Source: Microbulbifer agarilyticus
Lineage (GTDB): Bacteria > Pseudomonadota > Gammaproteobacteria > Pseudomonadales > Cellvibrionaceae
DNA length: 64,000 nucleotides
Reading direction: 5' to 3'
Assembly: GCF_019800665.1 (NCBI RefSeq)
Contig: NZ_JAHVKO010000003.1
Coordinates: forward strand, 806,001-870,000
This document shows, one piece after another, positions 49,738 through 59,736 of this stretch. Below the pieces are notes generated by a model, which searched no databases, was not told the origin of the DNA, and saw only the letters and a list, made by a program, of their open reading frames with translations. Numbering within the stretch: position 1 is the first letter of the stretch; each line of letters starts with the position of its first letter. The position numbers and the translations under genes are program-made.

Positions 49738-50640
49738 ATGATAAAACCACTGTCTGGGTGTTCGACCCGAATCGGCGCTGCTTGCCTGTTGGCTCTTGTG
49801 TCCGCATGTAGCACGGTTCCCATAGAGCAAAAGCGAACTTCCAAGGTGGAACCGGGTGATATTCCTTTTGATCAAGTGCGCGATAGCGGCCCTGCGGTAC
49901 CGGTAGATATGCTGGCCACCCCGGAAGTGACCCCCGTACGTGAACCTATTGGCGTCGCGGGCAACAAGTCCCCATACGTGGTAAATGGCGTAAAGTACCG
50001 GATTCTCGATGGCGTGAAGGGCTATCGCGAGCGTGGTCATGCTTCCTGGTATGGCACCAAGTTCCATGGCCGCAAAACCGCCAATGGCGAGGTGTACAAC
50101 ATGTACGCCATGTCTGCTGCGCATAAAACCTTGCCGCTGCCCAGTTACGCAAAGGTCACCAATCTGGATAATGGCCGCAGTATCATCGTACGTGTGAACG
50201 ACCGCGGTCCGTTTGTGCCCGGACGCATTATTGATTTGAGCTACACCGCGGCGCAGAAGCTCGGATATATCGACAAGGGGGTTGCCCGCGTTGAGGTAGA
50301 AGCACTGGATCCCGCGAGCCTGCCAAGCGCGATGGAGACACTGGCAGTCGAAAAAGATGCCGCTGCGCGCAATGGTTTGCCGGAAGATGCCAGCTTCAAG
50401 TTGCCCGACAACACCTTCCTGCAAGTGGGTGCTTATAGCTCATCTTCGCAGGCCGAACAGATTCGTGCGCAGCTGGCCGCCACATTCGGCTATCCTGTTA
50501 CCGTAAGCCCGGTAAACCGTGGCGGAAAGATGCTATATAGGGTACGAATTGGGCCGATAGAGCAGCAGCGCGCGCTGGTTGCGCTGCGGGAATCCGTTGA
50601 ACAACAGAACTTCGGTCAACCCCAAGTGGTTGTGGATTGA
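49738..50640 (+). CDS. rlpA: RlpA family septal-ring lipoprotein with SPOR domain
   Basis: 300 residues. Lipobox VSAC puts the lipidated Cys at 24. A double-psi beta-barrel domain (GHASWYGTKFHGRKTANGE and VRVNDRGPFVPGRIIDLS) spans about residues 95-190, and a SPOR domain (FLQVGAYSSSSQAEQI onward) closes the protein. RlpA of Pseudomonas is a lytic transglycosylase acting on denuded glycan at the septum. It stands between mltB and dacA as in that genus. Confidence 0.95.
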   Translation: MIKPLSGCSTRIGAACLLALVSACSTVPIEQKRTSKVEPGDIPFDQVRDSGPAVPVDMLATPEVTPVREPIGVAGNKSPYVVNGVKYRILDGVKGYRERGHASWYGTKFHGRKTANGEVYNMYAMSAAHKTLPLPSYAKVTNLDNGRSIIVRVNDRGPFVPGRIIDLSYTAAQKLGYIDKGVARVEVEALDPASLPSAMETLAVEKDAAARNGLPEDASFKLPDNTFLQVGAYSSSSQAEQIRAQLAATFGYPVTVSPVNRGGKMLYRVRIGPIEQQRALVALRESVEQQNFGQPQVVVD

Positions 50641-50737
50641 GCCCAGTCATTACGGATTAAGTACAGTATCGACACTGTATTCTCCCGGTGGAAGTCGGGA
50701 TTTGACACTTTTAGAACGCAAGGAATAAGAGATACCC

Positions 50738-51886
50738 ATGTTCAAACGCTTATTTGCCTGTCTGCTCCTGTTAGTCGGCGCCAACGTCGCCCAGGCCAAT
50801 AAACCGCTAATTCCCGCGCCGCCGCAACTCGCGGCTTCAGCCTATATCCTGGTCGACGCGCACACCGGCCAGGTGCTGGTGGAGCACGATGCGGACAAGC
50901 AGATTCCGCCCGCCAGCTTGACCAAAATGATGACCAGCTACATCGTTTCCGAGGAACTGGAAAAAGGTGTCATTAAAGAGCAAGACATGGTGAACATCTC
51001 TGAGAAAGCCTGGCGTAAAGGCGGTTCGAAGATGTTTGTTAAAGTCGGCGACAAGGTGCCGGTGATCGATCTGTTGCGGGGTGTAATTGTCCAGTCCGGT
51101 AACGACGCCAGTATCGCGTTGGCCGAGTATGTTTCCGGCAGTGAAGAAGTCTTTGCCGAAGTGATGAACCAGCAGGCCGAGCGTATGGGCATGCAGGACA
51201 CCAACTTCGTCAATGCCACCGGCTGGCCAGCCGATGGGCACCTCACCACCGCCCGTGACCTGAGCACACTGGCGCGCGCGCTGATTAATGATCACCCAAG
51301 CCACTACGCGCTGTACTCGGAAAAATATTTCCGTTTCAACGGTATTAACCAGCCCAACCGCAACCGCCTGCTGTGGCGCGACCCCGCGGTAGACGGCATC
51401 AAGACCGGTCATACCGAAGAAGCCGGCTACTGCCTGGTAGCTTCTGCGGTGAAACGCGGCATGCGTTTGATCTCGGTGGTTGTTGGCACCGATAGCGATG
51501 AGAAGCGTGCGGCGGAGACCCAGAAGCTTCTCGCCTATGGCTTCCGCTACTTCCAGACCCATAAGGTATACGGCAGCGATGATGTGCTGCAGACCGAGCG
51601 CGTATGGGGCGGTAAGGCTGACTCTGTGGGTATCGCCGTATCCCGCGACGTGTTTGTAACCATCCCACGCGGTGGCGAAGAGAACATCAAGGCCGACCTG
51701 ATTATCGATGGTGAGCTGAAGGCGCCGCTGGCCAAAGGTCAGCAGGTGGGCAAAGTGGTTGTGAACCTCGATGGCGAGACGGTCGCGGATGTTCCCGCGG
51801 TGGTGGCCGAAGATGTGGAAGAGGCCGGCTTCTTCAAGCGCATGTGGGATTCCATCAAGCGCTTTGTCATGTCTTTCTTCAAGTAA
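50738..51886 (+). CDS. dacA: D-alanyl-D-alanine carboxypeptidase (PBP5/6 type)
   Basis: 382 residues. The signal peptide ends near VAQA. Active-site motifs are S60-L-T-K63, S120-G121-N122 and K222-T223-G224. A C-terminal beta domain and an amphipathic helix (FFKRMWDSIKRFVMSFFK) anchor it to the inner membrane. It trims the terminal D-Ala of pentapeptides. A strong terminator follows. Confidence 0.97.
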   Translation: MFKRLFACLLLLVGANVAQANKPLIPAPPQLAASAYILVDAHTGQVLVEHDADKQIPPASLTKMMTSYIVSEELEKGVIKEQDMVNISEKAWRKGGSKMFVKVGDKVPVIDLLRGVIVQSGNDASIALAEYVSGSEEVFAEVMNQQAERMGMQDTNFVNATGWPADGHLTTARDLSTLARALINDHPSHYALYSEKYFRFNGINQPNRNRLLWRDPAVDGIKTGHTEEAGYCLVASAVKRGMRLISVVVGTDSDEKRAAETQKLLAYGFRYFQTHKVYGSDDVLQTERVWGGKADSVGIAVSRDVFVTIPRGGEENIKADLIIDGELKAPLAKGQQVGKVVVNLDGETVADVPAVVAEDVEEAGFFKRMWDSIKRFVMSFFK

Positions 51887-51897
51887 AATCCTGATAT

Positions 51898-51928
51898 AGC
51901 CCGGCGAATGCTGTCGCCGGGCTGTTTT
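51898..51928 (+). terminator. Rho-independent terminator after dacA
   Basis: Perfect 10-bp stem AGCCCGGCGA/TCGCCGGGCT with a 6-base loop, followed by GTTTT. It separates the murein genes from the lipoate genes. Confidence 0.88.
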
Positions 51929-51992
51929 ACCGCCCTCCCAAAGCAGTTTCGTCTGCAATCTTTCCTCCCTGTCCAGTGCTCCATCGGCACTG

Positions 51993-51998
51993 TATAAT
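51993..51998 (+). promoter_or_regulatory. Candidate -10 box of the ybeD-lipB-lipA operon
   Basis: Perfect TATAAT, 75 bases before ybeD and downstream of the dacA terminator. The best -35 match is CTGTCC at 51969-51974 (18-base spacer), which is poor. Confidence 0.5.
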
Positions 51999-52073
51999 TC
52001 CCGCCCGGCCGCAACCCTCGCCGGGCAGATACCGGCAAATCCACCATCTGACCTGCGGCCATGTGAGTGTGGT

Positions 52074-52355
52074 ATGACCCAGGATTCAGAGCAGCAGCCT
52101 CCAAAGATCGAATTCCCTTGTGAAGACTACATGGTCAAAGTGGTGCGTGACGCCGATGACCAGGTGCACGATTTTGTAATGGATGTGATGCGCCGGCACG
52201 CGCCGGGCTTCGATGAAAGCAAGTTGAAGCACAAGCCCAGCCGCAATGGGAAATTCAACTCGGTGACCTTCTACATCCTCGCCACCGGCGAGCCACAACT
52301 GAAGGCGCTGTTCGAAGAATTGAAGGCCCACCCGGGCGTGCATATGGTGCTGTGA
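52074..52355 (+). CDS. ybeD: YbeD family protein (DUF493)
   Basis: 93 residues of the DUF493/YbeD family, a small ACT-like alpha/beta fold. [16 protein letters not shown]-type start ([11 protein letters not shown]) and [21 protein letters not shown] are typical. It always accompanies lipB in gammaproteobacteria; a regulatory part in lipoate metabolism is suspected but unproven. The stop overlaps the lipB start. Confidence 0.94.
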   Translation: MTQDSEQQPPKIEFPCEDYMVKVVRDADDQVHDFVMDVMRRHAPGFDESKLKHKPSRNGKFNSVTFYILATGEPQLKALFEELKAHPGVHMVL

Positions 52356-53077
52356 TGGCGGGTTCGAAGCCGGTCATCTGCAACCTGGGCCGGCGCGACT
52401 ACGAAAGCGTATGGCGCGCCATGGCCCATTACACCGACACCCGCGGCAACGACGCCGTAGACCAGATCTGGTGTGTCGAACACCCTCCCGTATTTACCCA
52501 GGGGCAGGCCGGTAAGGCCGAGCACCTGCTCAACACCGGTGATATCCCGGTGGTGCAGGTAGACCGCGGTGGCCAGGTGACCTATCACGGCCCCGGCCAG
52601 CTGGTGGTGTACCCACTGCTGGATTTACGTCGCAGCAAAATCGGCGTGCGTGATTTGGTGACCGCGCTGGAAGAAGCGACCGTAGCCATGTTGGCGCAAT
52701 ACGGCATCAGTGCCGCGCCCCGTGCCGATGCTCCGGGCGTCTACCTGACCGAAGGCCCGCGCGCGGGTAATAAGATTGCGTCCATTGGCCTGCGCGTGCG
52801 CCGCGGCTGCAGTTTCCACGGTATCGCCATCAATATCGATATGGATCTCGGCCCCTTCCTGCGCATCAATCCGTGCGGTTACGCCGGTATGCAAATGGTG
52901 CAGATGGCCGAAGTGATTCAGCCCACACCCGCGTGGCAGGATGTAGCGGAAAAATTTGTTGCAGCGCTGCAGCAAAAGCTGGGGTTGCCGGAAGCCAGCT
53001 GGCACCCGCTGGATGAAAACGTATTTGAGGTAGCCGCACAGGCGCAGGCTGCCGAACCAGGAACAAGTAATGTCTGA
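52355..53077 (+). CDS. lipB: Octanoyl-[acyl-carrier-protein]:protein N-octanoyltransferase
   Basis: 240 residues from the ATG at 52355; a GTG one codon earlier is also possible. Conserved are [21 protein letters not shown], the catalytic Lys in [14 protein letters not shown] and catalytic Cys174 in NPCGYAG. LipB transfers octanoate from ACP to lipoyl domains. It overlaps ybeD upstream and lipA downstream. Confidence 0.96.
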   Translation: MAGSKPVICNLGRRDYESVWRAMAHYTDTRGNDAVDQIWCVEHPPVFTQGQAGKAEHLLNTGDIPVVQVDRGGQVTYHGPGQLVVYPLLDLRRSKIGVRDLVTALEEATVAMLAQYGISAAPRADAPGVYLTEGPRAGNKIASIGLRVRRGCSFHGIAINIDMDLGPFLRINPCGYAGMQMVQMAEVIQPTPAWQDVAEKFVAALQQKLGLPEASWHPLDENVFEVAAQAQAAEPGTSNV

Positions 53078-54137
53078 ACGATTTGACGCCGACCAGTCTG
53101 AAGTGAAGGCGACTGAAGTAACGCCCGCTGAGGTAAATCCAGCCGAGACCGGCAAACCGGATCTCGTGCCAGTAAAACGCACCCGTCGTTTGCAGCAGGG
53201 CGAAAAGCTGCGCGATGGGGAAAAGGTTGAGCGTATTCCAGTAAAGGTAATCGCCAGCGACCAGACCCTGCGCAAGCCAGACTGGATTCGTGTGAAGGTG
53301 CCTTCGGTAAAGGCCTCCAAGGAAGTGGAGCGCATCAAGAGCATCCTGCGTTCGCAGAAACTGGCCACCGTATGTGAAGAAGCCAGCTGCCCCAACCTGG
53401 GCGAATGCTTCAGCGGTGGTACCGCCACCTTTATGATCATGGGTGAAATCTGTACCCGTCGCTGCCCCTTCTGCGATGTGGGCCACGGCAAACCCAACCC
53501 GCTGGATCCAGACGAGCCGCAGCAACTGGCTGAAGCCATTGCAGCCATGAGCCTGCGCTACGTGGTAATTACTTCGGTAGACCGCGATGACCTGCGCGAC
53601 GGTGGTGCCGAACACTTTGCCGAATGTATCAAGCAGTCCCGCGCGCTATCGCCAAACCTGCAGGTGGAAATCCTTACCCCGGACTTCCGCGGCCGTATGG
53701 ACGTGGCACTGGATATCCTGGAAGCCGAGGCGCCAGACGTGTTCAACCACAACCTGGAAACCGTACCGCGCCTGTACCGTGAATCCCGCCCGGGAGCCAA
53801 CTACAAGTGGTCTCTGAAGTTGCTGCAGGAATACAAAAAGCGTCGTCCGGACGTCCTGACCAAGTCCGGTCTGATGGTGGGCCTGGGTGAAACCAAGGAA
53901 GAAATCTTTGAAGTGCTGGATGATATGCGTGCCCACGATATCGACATGCTGACCGTTGGCCAGTACCTGCAGCCGAGCAAGGAGCATTTGCCGGTGCAGC
54001 GTTACGTGCACCCGGACGAGTTTGAAGAGTACCGCGTGTATGCGGAAAAAATCGGCTTCAAGCACGCCGCTTGTGGACCGATGGTGCGCTCTTCTTACCA
54101 CGCCGACAAGCAGGCCCACGGCGAAGAAGTTAAGTAG
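53070..54137 (+). CDS. lipA: Lipoyl synthase
   Basis: 355 residues. The auxiliary 4Fe-4S cluster ligands are Cys102, Cys107 and Cys113, and the radical-SAM cluster is bound by C128-x3-C132-x2-C135. The first 60 residues are a polar, Glu/Thr/Val-rich extension beyond the E. coli protein. LipA inserts two sulfurs into protein-bound octanoate. The start overlaps lipB by eight bases. Confidence 0.97.
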   Translation: MSERFDADQSEVKATEVTPAEVNPAETGKPDLVPVKRTRRLQQGEKLRDGEKVERIPVKVIASDQTLRKPDWIRVKVPSVKASKEVERIKSILRSQKLATVCEEASCPNLGECFSGGTATFMIMGEICTRRCPFCDVGHGKPNPLDPDEPQQLAEAIAAMSLRYVVITSVDRDDLRDGGAEHFAECIKQSRALSPNLQVEILTPDFRGRMDVALDILEAEAPDVFNHNLETVPRLYRESRPGANYKWSLKLLQEYKKRRPDVLTKSGLMVGLGETKEEIFEVLDDMRAHDIDMLTVGQYLQPSKEHLPVQRYVHPDEFEEYRVYAEKIGFKHAACGPMVRSSYHADKQAHGEEVK

Positions 54138-54146
54138 TGCTACGTT

Positions 54147-54176
54147 AGCAGTGGGTGAGGGAATAAACCCGCTGCT
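54147..54176 (+). other. Stem-loop after lipA
   Basis: Ten-base-pair stem AGCAGTGGGT/ACCCGCTGCT with one G-T pair and a 10-base loop, beginning nine bases after the lipA stop. No T-run follows, so it may stabilise the lipA transcript end or weakly terminate before the Lrp gene. Confidence 0.45.
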
Positions 54177-54205
54177 GCCAGTTCCCCGATCGCGAGTGTG
54201 GATGC

Positions 54206-54724
54206 ATGGACAAGTCGGATTTCAAGTTTGATCGCGTGAGCAAACGGATCATCCAGGAGCTCCAGAAAAATGCGCGTATCAGTAACCGGGATCTGGCGGA
54301 AAAGGTCAACCTTTCACCGAGCGCCTGCCTGAAGCGCACCAAAAAGCTGGAAGAGCAGGGGTACATCCGGCACTACACCGTTGAACTGGATCTTAACCGC
54401 GTCTGCACCAGCGTGATGGCCATGGCGCAATTGGCTATCGGCGACAACCGCGGGCGTGCAGCAGAAGTGAATATTGAAGCCGCTATTCGCAAGCTTCCCC
54501 AAGCGGTAGAGTGCTTTAAAACCAGCGGCGAGTATCAGTATCTCGTACACTTTATTTGCCGCGATCTCGAAGAGTACAACGAGATCAGTAACCGCCTGCT
54601 GGAACAGGACCTGGGTATCTCCAGGATTTCCAGTAATTTCGTTCTTTCCACGCCCAAGCCATTTCAGTCCTACCCCCTCGGCGAACTGGAGTGGTTAAAC
54701 GATATGGACGAGCGCGGTAGTTAG
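54206..54724 (+). CDS. Lrp/AsnC family transcriptional regulator
   Basis: 172 residues. The N-terminal AsnC-type helix-turn-helix reads DRVSKRIIQELQKNARISNRDLAEKVNLSPSACLKRTKKLEE, quoted here only by position (residues 8-50); a RAM ligand-binding domain follows (about 75-150). Proteins of this family bind an amino acid or related small molecule and control nearby transport or catabolic genes. Its 3' end overlaps the convergent NCS1 permease gene by four bases, so it probably regulates the adjoining locus. Confidence 0.92.
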   Translation: MDKSDFKFDRVSKRIIQELQKNARISNRDLAEKVNLSPSACLKRTKKLEEQGYIRHYTVELDLNRVCTSVMAMAQLAIGDNRGRAAEVNIEAAIRKLPQAVECFKTSGEYQYLVHFICRDLEEYNEISNRLLEQDLGISRISSNFVLSTPKPFQSYPLGELEWLNDMDERGS

Positions 54725-56040
54725 CGCCCGCGCTGCCTCTTCGTTACCTCACCGAGTTTTATCAGTACCACATAGGTCAGTGCCGATGTAATTAGTGCAT
54801 CGAATGCGGGGATTTGTGTAAGTAGCACTTTTTCTTGGCTGGTAAGAAACGCTACACCCATGCCGGCGAGCCACGCCAGCATCGCCGGCCAAGAGAACCT
54901 GGTCGGCCCCTCAATCTGCGATCCTTTTGCTCCAACTAATCGCTCACTTTTCACTTCCAGAATATAGTGTGCGGTATAGATCGCACCGATTGGCATAAAG
55001 ATGATCCCGAGCGAAAAAATAAAATCGATAAAGTGATCGGAAATCCCCGCAAAGGCGACGCCGGTTCCGGCAATGCCGGAAAAGATCACGATCTGCCACT
55101 CTTTAAAGCGCGGCACAATCGCAGCAATACTCAGCCCACAGCCATACAGGTTTACCGCATTGGTAATCGTGCTGGAAAAGATCACAAATACCAGTGCCAA
55201 AATGCCAAGGCCGGCTGCATGTAGCATGGCGAGCACGTCGGTCTCCGATAGCCACACCGCGGTAGCTGCGCTGATGCAGTACACAAGCGTGGCACTGCCG
55301 AGAAATGGCAGGATAGAAGCGATCGCAGCATCCTTGGTGGATCTGCCGTAGCGCGTGAGGTCCGGCATCACCAGCGCGGAAACGATAAAACTCCCCACGA
55401 CCGCGGAAACGGCTTCGCCGAGCCCCATACTGGCCGTGCCGCTGGCTGAGAAAATGTCTGTCAGGCTTGCCTGGTCCACGAGTTTGTACAGCAACACACA
55501 CAGGACGAGCAGCTGTATGGGCACGATGATGGCGGCGAGTTTCTGGATCGACTTGAATCCGAAGATGGCCGATGCGGTCATCAGCGCACCCCCGCATACC
55601 GGGGCCAGCCAGTGGGGCAGGGTGATATCGCTAATGTCTGCCAGCAGGTATTCCATGGCGGAACTGAACAGCACGATGTTCACCCCGAACCAGCCAAACA
55701 TGGACAGGGCAATACATAAATTTACGATATTCGCCCCGCGGCTGCCGAACGAATCTTTGATCAGCATATAGGAGCTGACACGTTTGCGAACGCCAACAAT
55801 TCCCGTGGCGAAGCCCACCAGAGACAGCGCAAGGCCGCCCAGTAAAAATGCCCACAGCGCGGTCGCCATACCCGCCTCTGCCACTACGACAACCCCGGTC
55901 ATTACACCGGGCAGGGAGAAGGCGAGGGCAGAGTTTACTTCGGAGATCTTGCCCCCACTGACGCTGATATGTGCAGGAACTGGCTCGGTCGCATAATCCT
56001 GCAGCAATTGCTCCAGATCGGTGTTGGGTTGATTGTGCAT
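54721..56040 (-). CDS. NCS1 family purine/cytosine permease-like transporter
   Basis: 439 residues from the ATG at 56040; an upstream in-frame start adds 24 polar residues. About twelve membrane helices, the start SALAFSLPGVMTGVVVVAEAGMATAL and GSRGANIVNLCIALSMFGWFGVNIVLFSSAM fit the CodB/NCS1 family, which imports nucleobases, hydantoins, allantoin or thiamine precursors. It is divergent from the TonB-dependent receptor and converges on the Lrp gene. Similar permeases often lie by DUF917 genes, here 2.5 kb away. The substrate is inferred to be a small nitrogen heterocycle. Confidence 0.87.
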   Translation of the reverse strand: MHNQPNTDLEQLLQDYATEPVPAHISVSGGKISEVNSALAFSLPGVMTGVVVVAEAGMATALWAFLLGGLALSLVGFATGIVGVRKRVSSYMLIKDSFGSRGANIVNLCIALSMFGWFGVNIVLFSSAMEYLLADISDITLPHWLAPVCGGALMTASAIFGFKSIQKLAAIIVPIQLLVLCVLLYKLVDQASLTDIFSASGTASMGLGEAVSAVVGSFIVSALVMPDLTRYGRSTKDAAIASILPFLGSATLVYCISAATAVWLSETDVLAMLHAAGLGILALVFVIFSSTITNAVNLYGCGLSIAAIVPRFKEWQIVIFSGIAGTGVAFAGISDHFIDFIFSLGIIFMPIGAIYTAHYILEVKSERLVGAKGSQIEGPTRFSWPAMLAWLAGMGVAFLTSQEKVLLTQIPAFDALITSALTYVVLIKLGEVTKRQRGR

Positions 56041-56235
56041 ACGTCGACTACCTGTTCGCCCAGCTTGCTCATCTGGCGGTATAGCTCGATGAGTGTTGCC
56101 CCGGGGTGGCACTTGGCCATTCTTATCATTCAGCCCTAACTATACCTCCAATGCCCGGAAACATTGTTTCCCCCAGAGTGGGTAGATGTTCATAAAGTTT
56201 CGTCTCGGGCGGCTCCGTCGCGCAAAGGTTTCCCG

Positions 56236-56262
56236 CCCTGCATGGTAATTTTTTGAGCAGGG
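56236..56262. promoter_or_regulatory. Dyad in the divergent permease/receptor promoter region
   Basis: CCCTGC (56236-56241) and GCAGGG (56257-56262) face each other across a 15-base AT-rich core. The form suits an Lrp/AsnC-type operator controlling both divergent genes; this is inference. Confidence 0.35.
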
Positions 56263-56325
56263 TTCGGGGGCAGCTGGTACACGCTCTCCGTCGCTAGATT
56301 TCGAATAACGATTAAGGAGCGGAAG

Positions 56326-58467
56326 ATGCCAGAAGGCAAAAAATGGCTGCGGATGTTCAGCTTGACCATTCTCGGGGCGGCCATCGCGGCCGAGAGCTAC
56401 GCGGACTACACCATTGAGGAAGTCCAGGTTACCGCGCGCAAGCGTGCCGAAAGCCTGCAGGAAGTGCCGGATTCCATCACCGTGCTGAGTGCTGCACAGA
56501 TCGAGTCCGCCGGCATCCGGGATCTGAAAGGTGTTGCGGCACTGACGCCAAACCTGAGCATGGACGACAACTACCGTCCAGGTACTGCTCGCATCTCCAT
56601 CCGCGGCATGATCACCCCACAGGTCGGCGATGCCCCCCTCGCATACGTCGTTGACGGGGTTACCGCCCCAAGCATGGATTTTATTAACCAGGATCTGCAC
56701 GCAGTCGAGCGCATCGAAGTGATCAAGGGCCCTCAGGGCGCGCTCTACGGTAAGGGCGCAGTGGGTGGAGCGATCAACATCGTCACCCGGGAACCTACCA
56801 ATGAAACCGAAGGCTCATTCATGGTTGGCGCAGGCAATGGCGAGAGCGTCAATGCCGAGGGCTTCCTCTCCGGTGCGCTGGTTGAGGACTCACTGTATTA
56901 CCGCGTGGGCGCCAAACACTCCGATAGTGCGGGGTTTATTGAAAATGAAGTGACCGGACAAATGGTGGATGCCAGCAAAGTCTCCACGGTATCCGGCCTG
57001 CTCTCCTACCAGCTGAGCGATCAGGGCAAAGTGGACCTGCGGGCGCGCTACTCCGACAATCAGGCCGGGGTGGGTTATTACAGCGTGGTTGATTCCCCGG
57101 ACGCGATCGGAGACGACGTTTGGTCCCGCCAGTCGTCCAATATTCTGGGCGGCAGCAACCGCGAGCTACTGGAATTGTCCGGCAAGTTTGAATGGTCTGC
57201 GGACTACGGCGATCTGTTGTTTGTCGCGGGCTACAGTGAAGTAGACGACCTGTCTTTTTCCGACTCGGATTACACCGGAATGCCGAGTGACTTCGACCTG
57301 TTGTTCGCCGGCGCGCAGGAAACCCAATACGGTGTAAAAGCCTATACCTCTGAACTGCGTTTCACCGCGCCTGCTGATCACGCAGTGCAGTGGCAGGCCG
57401 GTGCCTACTATCAATTGCGAGAAGTCGAATCCACGCTGCATCTGTGGGATGACTTCGACGGTGTAGGTGTGCGCACACGGGATAGCTTCGATATTCCCAA
57501 CGATGAATTCATCGGTAGTAACCTCGACCCGGATTTTTTCACCGAATATCTGTATTCCATCGTAGATTCCAACACCAGCGATGCATGGGCAATTTTTGGC
57601 CAGGCGGCATACGACTTGACTGATACACTGACGGCCTCTGCCGCGCTGCGTTACGACATGGATAAACGGGAATCCTACGATTGGCGCGATGTAGAAGGCA
57701 CCTTTGCCAAGCGCGATTTCTCCGAACTGCAGCCAAAATTCCAACTGTCATACGATTTATCGGAAGACTTACTGACCTATGTGTCTGTTTCCCGCGGCTT
57801 CCGCAGTGGCGGCTTCAATGAACCGCACCCCGATGTCGAACGCGTCTTTGATCAGGAAATTTCTGACAATTTCGAGATTGGCTTCAAGTCTGATTTTCTG
57901 GATCAGAAACTCGTGCTGAACGGCGCTGCGTTTCATGTGAATACGCAAAATACCCAGTATACGCAGTTCAATGTCGAGACCTTTACCTTAGAAAACCTGG
58001 GCATCGATCGCTCCATTTCTCAGGGCCTTGAGGCGGACTTCCAGTATCTGGTGAACTCTTCTCTGCGCCTGCACGGTGGTGTTGGTATGGTGAAGTCGGA
58101 AATCGATCAATACGATGCGAATCCGGATCTCGAAGGCAATCGCGTACCCGGTGTCTACCGCTCCAATATCAATCTTGGTGCTGAGTATGTACGTGCACTG
58201 CAAAGTGGTTCCGAGCTGGAGTTCCGGGTGGACTACCTGCGCAATGGAGCCATCGCCTGGGACCTGGAAAACAGTCTGGAAAGCGGTGCTACTAATATTG
58301 TGAATGTGCGCGCGAGTTACATCTTCGATCAAAGTCGCATTACTTTGTTTGCGGAAAATGTCACCGATGAAGCGACCATTTCTGACGCATTTGTATTGGA
58401 CTACGGATATGGCCGACAGCCGGGGCGCCCCCGCTACTACGGCGTGCAATTCGGATATTCCTTTTAA
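56326..58467 (+). CDS. TonB-dependent receptor
   Basis: 713 residues. The signal peptide is cleaved near SYA-26, and the TonB box EEVQVTARKR follows at 31-40. The plug domain has VPDSITVLSAAQIESAGIRD and IEVIKGPQGALYGKGAVGGAINIVTREP in conserved positions; the rest is a 22-strand barrel ending in aromatic YGVQFGYSF. It imports a scarce ligand through the outer membrane with TonB energy. A classical ribosome-binding site AAGGAG lies six to eight bases upstream. It heads the plus-strand part of the locus, followed by the DUF917-type enzyme. Confidence 0.95.
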   Translation: MPEGKKWLRMFSLTILGAAIAAESYADYTIEEVQVTARKRAESLQEVPDSITVLSAAQIESAGIRDLKGVAALTPNLSMDDNYRPGTARISIRGMITPQVGDAPLAYVVDGVTAPSMDFINQDLHAVERIEVIKGPQGALYGKGAVGGAINIVTREPTNETEGSFMVGAGNGESVNAEGFLSGALVEDSLYYRVGAKHSDSAGFIENEVTGQMVDASKVSTVSGLLSYQLSDQGKVDLRARYSDNQAGVGYYSVVDSPDAIGDDVWSRQSSNILGGSNRELLELSGKFEWSADYGDLLFVAGYSEVDDLSFSDSDYTGMPSDFDLLFAGAQETQYGVKAYTSELRFTAPADHAVQWQAGAYYQLREVESTLHLWDDFDGVGVRTRDSFDIPNDEFIGSNLDPDFFTEYLYSIVDSNTSDAWAIFGQAAYDLTDTLTASAALRYDMDKRESYDWRDVEGTFAKRDFSELQPKFQLSYDLSEDLLTYVSVSRGFRSGGFNEPHPDVERVFDQEISDNFEIGFKSDFLDQKLVLNGAAFHVNTQNTQYTQFNVETFTLENLGIDRSISQGLEADFQYLVNSSLRLHGGVGMVKSEIDQYDANPDLEGNRVPGVYRSNINLGAEYVRALQSGSELEFRVDYLRNGAIAWDLENSLESGATNIVNVRASYIFDQSRITLFAENVTDEATISDAFVLDYGYGRQPGRPRYYGVQFGYSF

Positions 58468-58492
58468 TTTTTGACTTTATCCATATTAGGGC

Positions 58493-58513
58493 GCCGCTCG
58501 GTTACCGGGCGGC
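58493..58513 (+). other. Stem-loop between the TonB receptor and DUF917 genes
   Basis: Nine-base-pair stem GCCGCTCGG/CCGGGCGGC with a TTA loop and one T-G pair. It lacks a T-run and may set differential expression of receptor and enzyme by protecting the receptor mRNA end. Confidence 0.4.
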
Positions 58514-58544
58514 ACCTTGTGTATCTGTAGTGCGAGACTGAACA

Positions 58545-59645
58545 ATGCGAGTACTGACAAGACAGAATCTGCAAGACATTCTGTATGGATGTGCGATCCT
58601 CGGAACCGGCGGTGGCGGCGAGTTGGATGAGGGTTTTGAACTCATCGACGAAGCGTTGGCGCTGGGCAAGGAGTTTGTGCTCGCAGACCCATCGGAAATT
58701 CCTGACGAAGCGATGATTTGTACTCCCTATATGCTCGGTGCTATCTCAGAGCTGCCGGCGGGAGAGGAGGATAAGTACGCGCGTTTGCCTACCGGTGAAG
58801 TGCGACCCATTCTTGCAGCTTACCAGCGTATGGAGGCTTACAAGGGAACCAAGTTCAGTGGCACCGTAGCCTGTGAACTGGGTGGGTCAAACACGGCAAT
58901 GGCGTTTTACGTTGCCGCCATGACCGGTGGCTACATCGTCGATGGTGACCCGGCCGGTCGCGCCGTCCCGGAAATTACGCATTCCACGTATTACCTGAAC
59001 GACCTGCCGGCGGCCCCCATTGTGACTGCCAATGCCTTTGGTGAGTGCATGGTTATTGAAAACGTGGTTGATGACCTTCGCGCAGAGGAAATTGTCCGCG
59101 CGCTATCCATGGCGAGCGGCAATGATATTGCTGCAGTCGATCACGCCCTGTGTATGCAGGAACTACGCGGCGCGCTGATCGGCGGCACCATCACCAAAGC
59201 GCTGGAACTTGGCAGAACCTGGCGCGCCACCAAGGCAGACGGCGGCGACATTGCAGCGAATATTGCGGCGCAAGGTGGCGGCGAAGTGGTGTTCCGTGGA
59301 GCTATCTCCACGTGCGACTGGAAGACCGCTGAGGGTTTCACGCTTGGCAATATCTCTATTTCCGGAGATGGGGATTACGCTGGCTCGGATTACGCGATCT
59401 GGCTCAAGAATGAGAATATGATTGCGTGGCGCAACGGTGAAGTGCACGCCACCATACCGGACCTGATTTGTCTTCTGGATATGGAAACCGGTGAGCCGGT
59501 AACCAACCCCAATTATCGCGTGGACCAGAAAGTGGCCGTGGTAGTTCTTCCCGCACCCAATGCATTTCTGAGTGAGAAAGGACTGGAAATTTTTGGTCCC
59601 AAGTATCTTGGTTATTCCTTCGAATACCGCAGCGCGGTGGCGTAA
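58545..59645 (+). CDS. DUF917 / S-methyl-thiohydantoin desulfurase-like protein
   Basis: 366 residues. The N-terminus LQDILYGCAILGTGGGGELDEG and the middle GGYIVDGDPAGRAVPE are hallmarks of the DUF917 family, whose characterised members are metal-dependent hydrolases acting on S-methyl thiohydantoin; related enzymes act in hydantoin-type catabolism. The protein is soluble with no signal, so it works in the cytoplasm on an imported compound. It lies 77 bases after the TonB receptor and before an MFS gene. No hydantoinase or histidine-degradation gene is seen nearby. The exact substrate is unknown. Confidence 0.82.
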   Translation: MRVLTRQNLQDILYGCAILGTGGGGELDEGFELIDEALALGKEFVLADPSEIPDEAMICTPYMLGAISELPAGEEDKYARLPTGEVRPILAAYQRMEAYKGTKFSGTVACELGGSNTAMAFYVAAMTGGYIVDGDPAGRAVPEITHSTYYLNDLPAAPIVTANAFGECMVIENVVDDLRAEEIVRALSMASGNDIAAVDHALCMQELRGALIGGTITKALELGRTWRATKADGGDIAANIAAQGGGEVVFRGAISTCDWKTAEGFTLGNISISGDGDYAGSDYAIWLKNENMIAWRNGEVHATIPDLICLLDMETGEPVTNPNYRVDQKVAVVVLPAPNAFLSEKGLEIFGPKYLGYSFEYRSAVA

Positions 59646-59736
59646 AATGCCCTTTTCCGAGTATTTTCTGTGATGCGCGGATTCGTCCTCCGACTGTCTA
59701 TGATGAATAGAGGGGTTGCCTGAAGTTGGGGGATCT

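Noticed and set aside
50837-51958. 373-codon open frame on the minus strand opposite dacA
   Set aside because: Antisense shadow of a PBP5 gene with all three active-site motifs; composition rich in His/Gln/Val as expected for such shadows.
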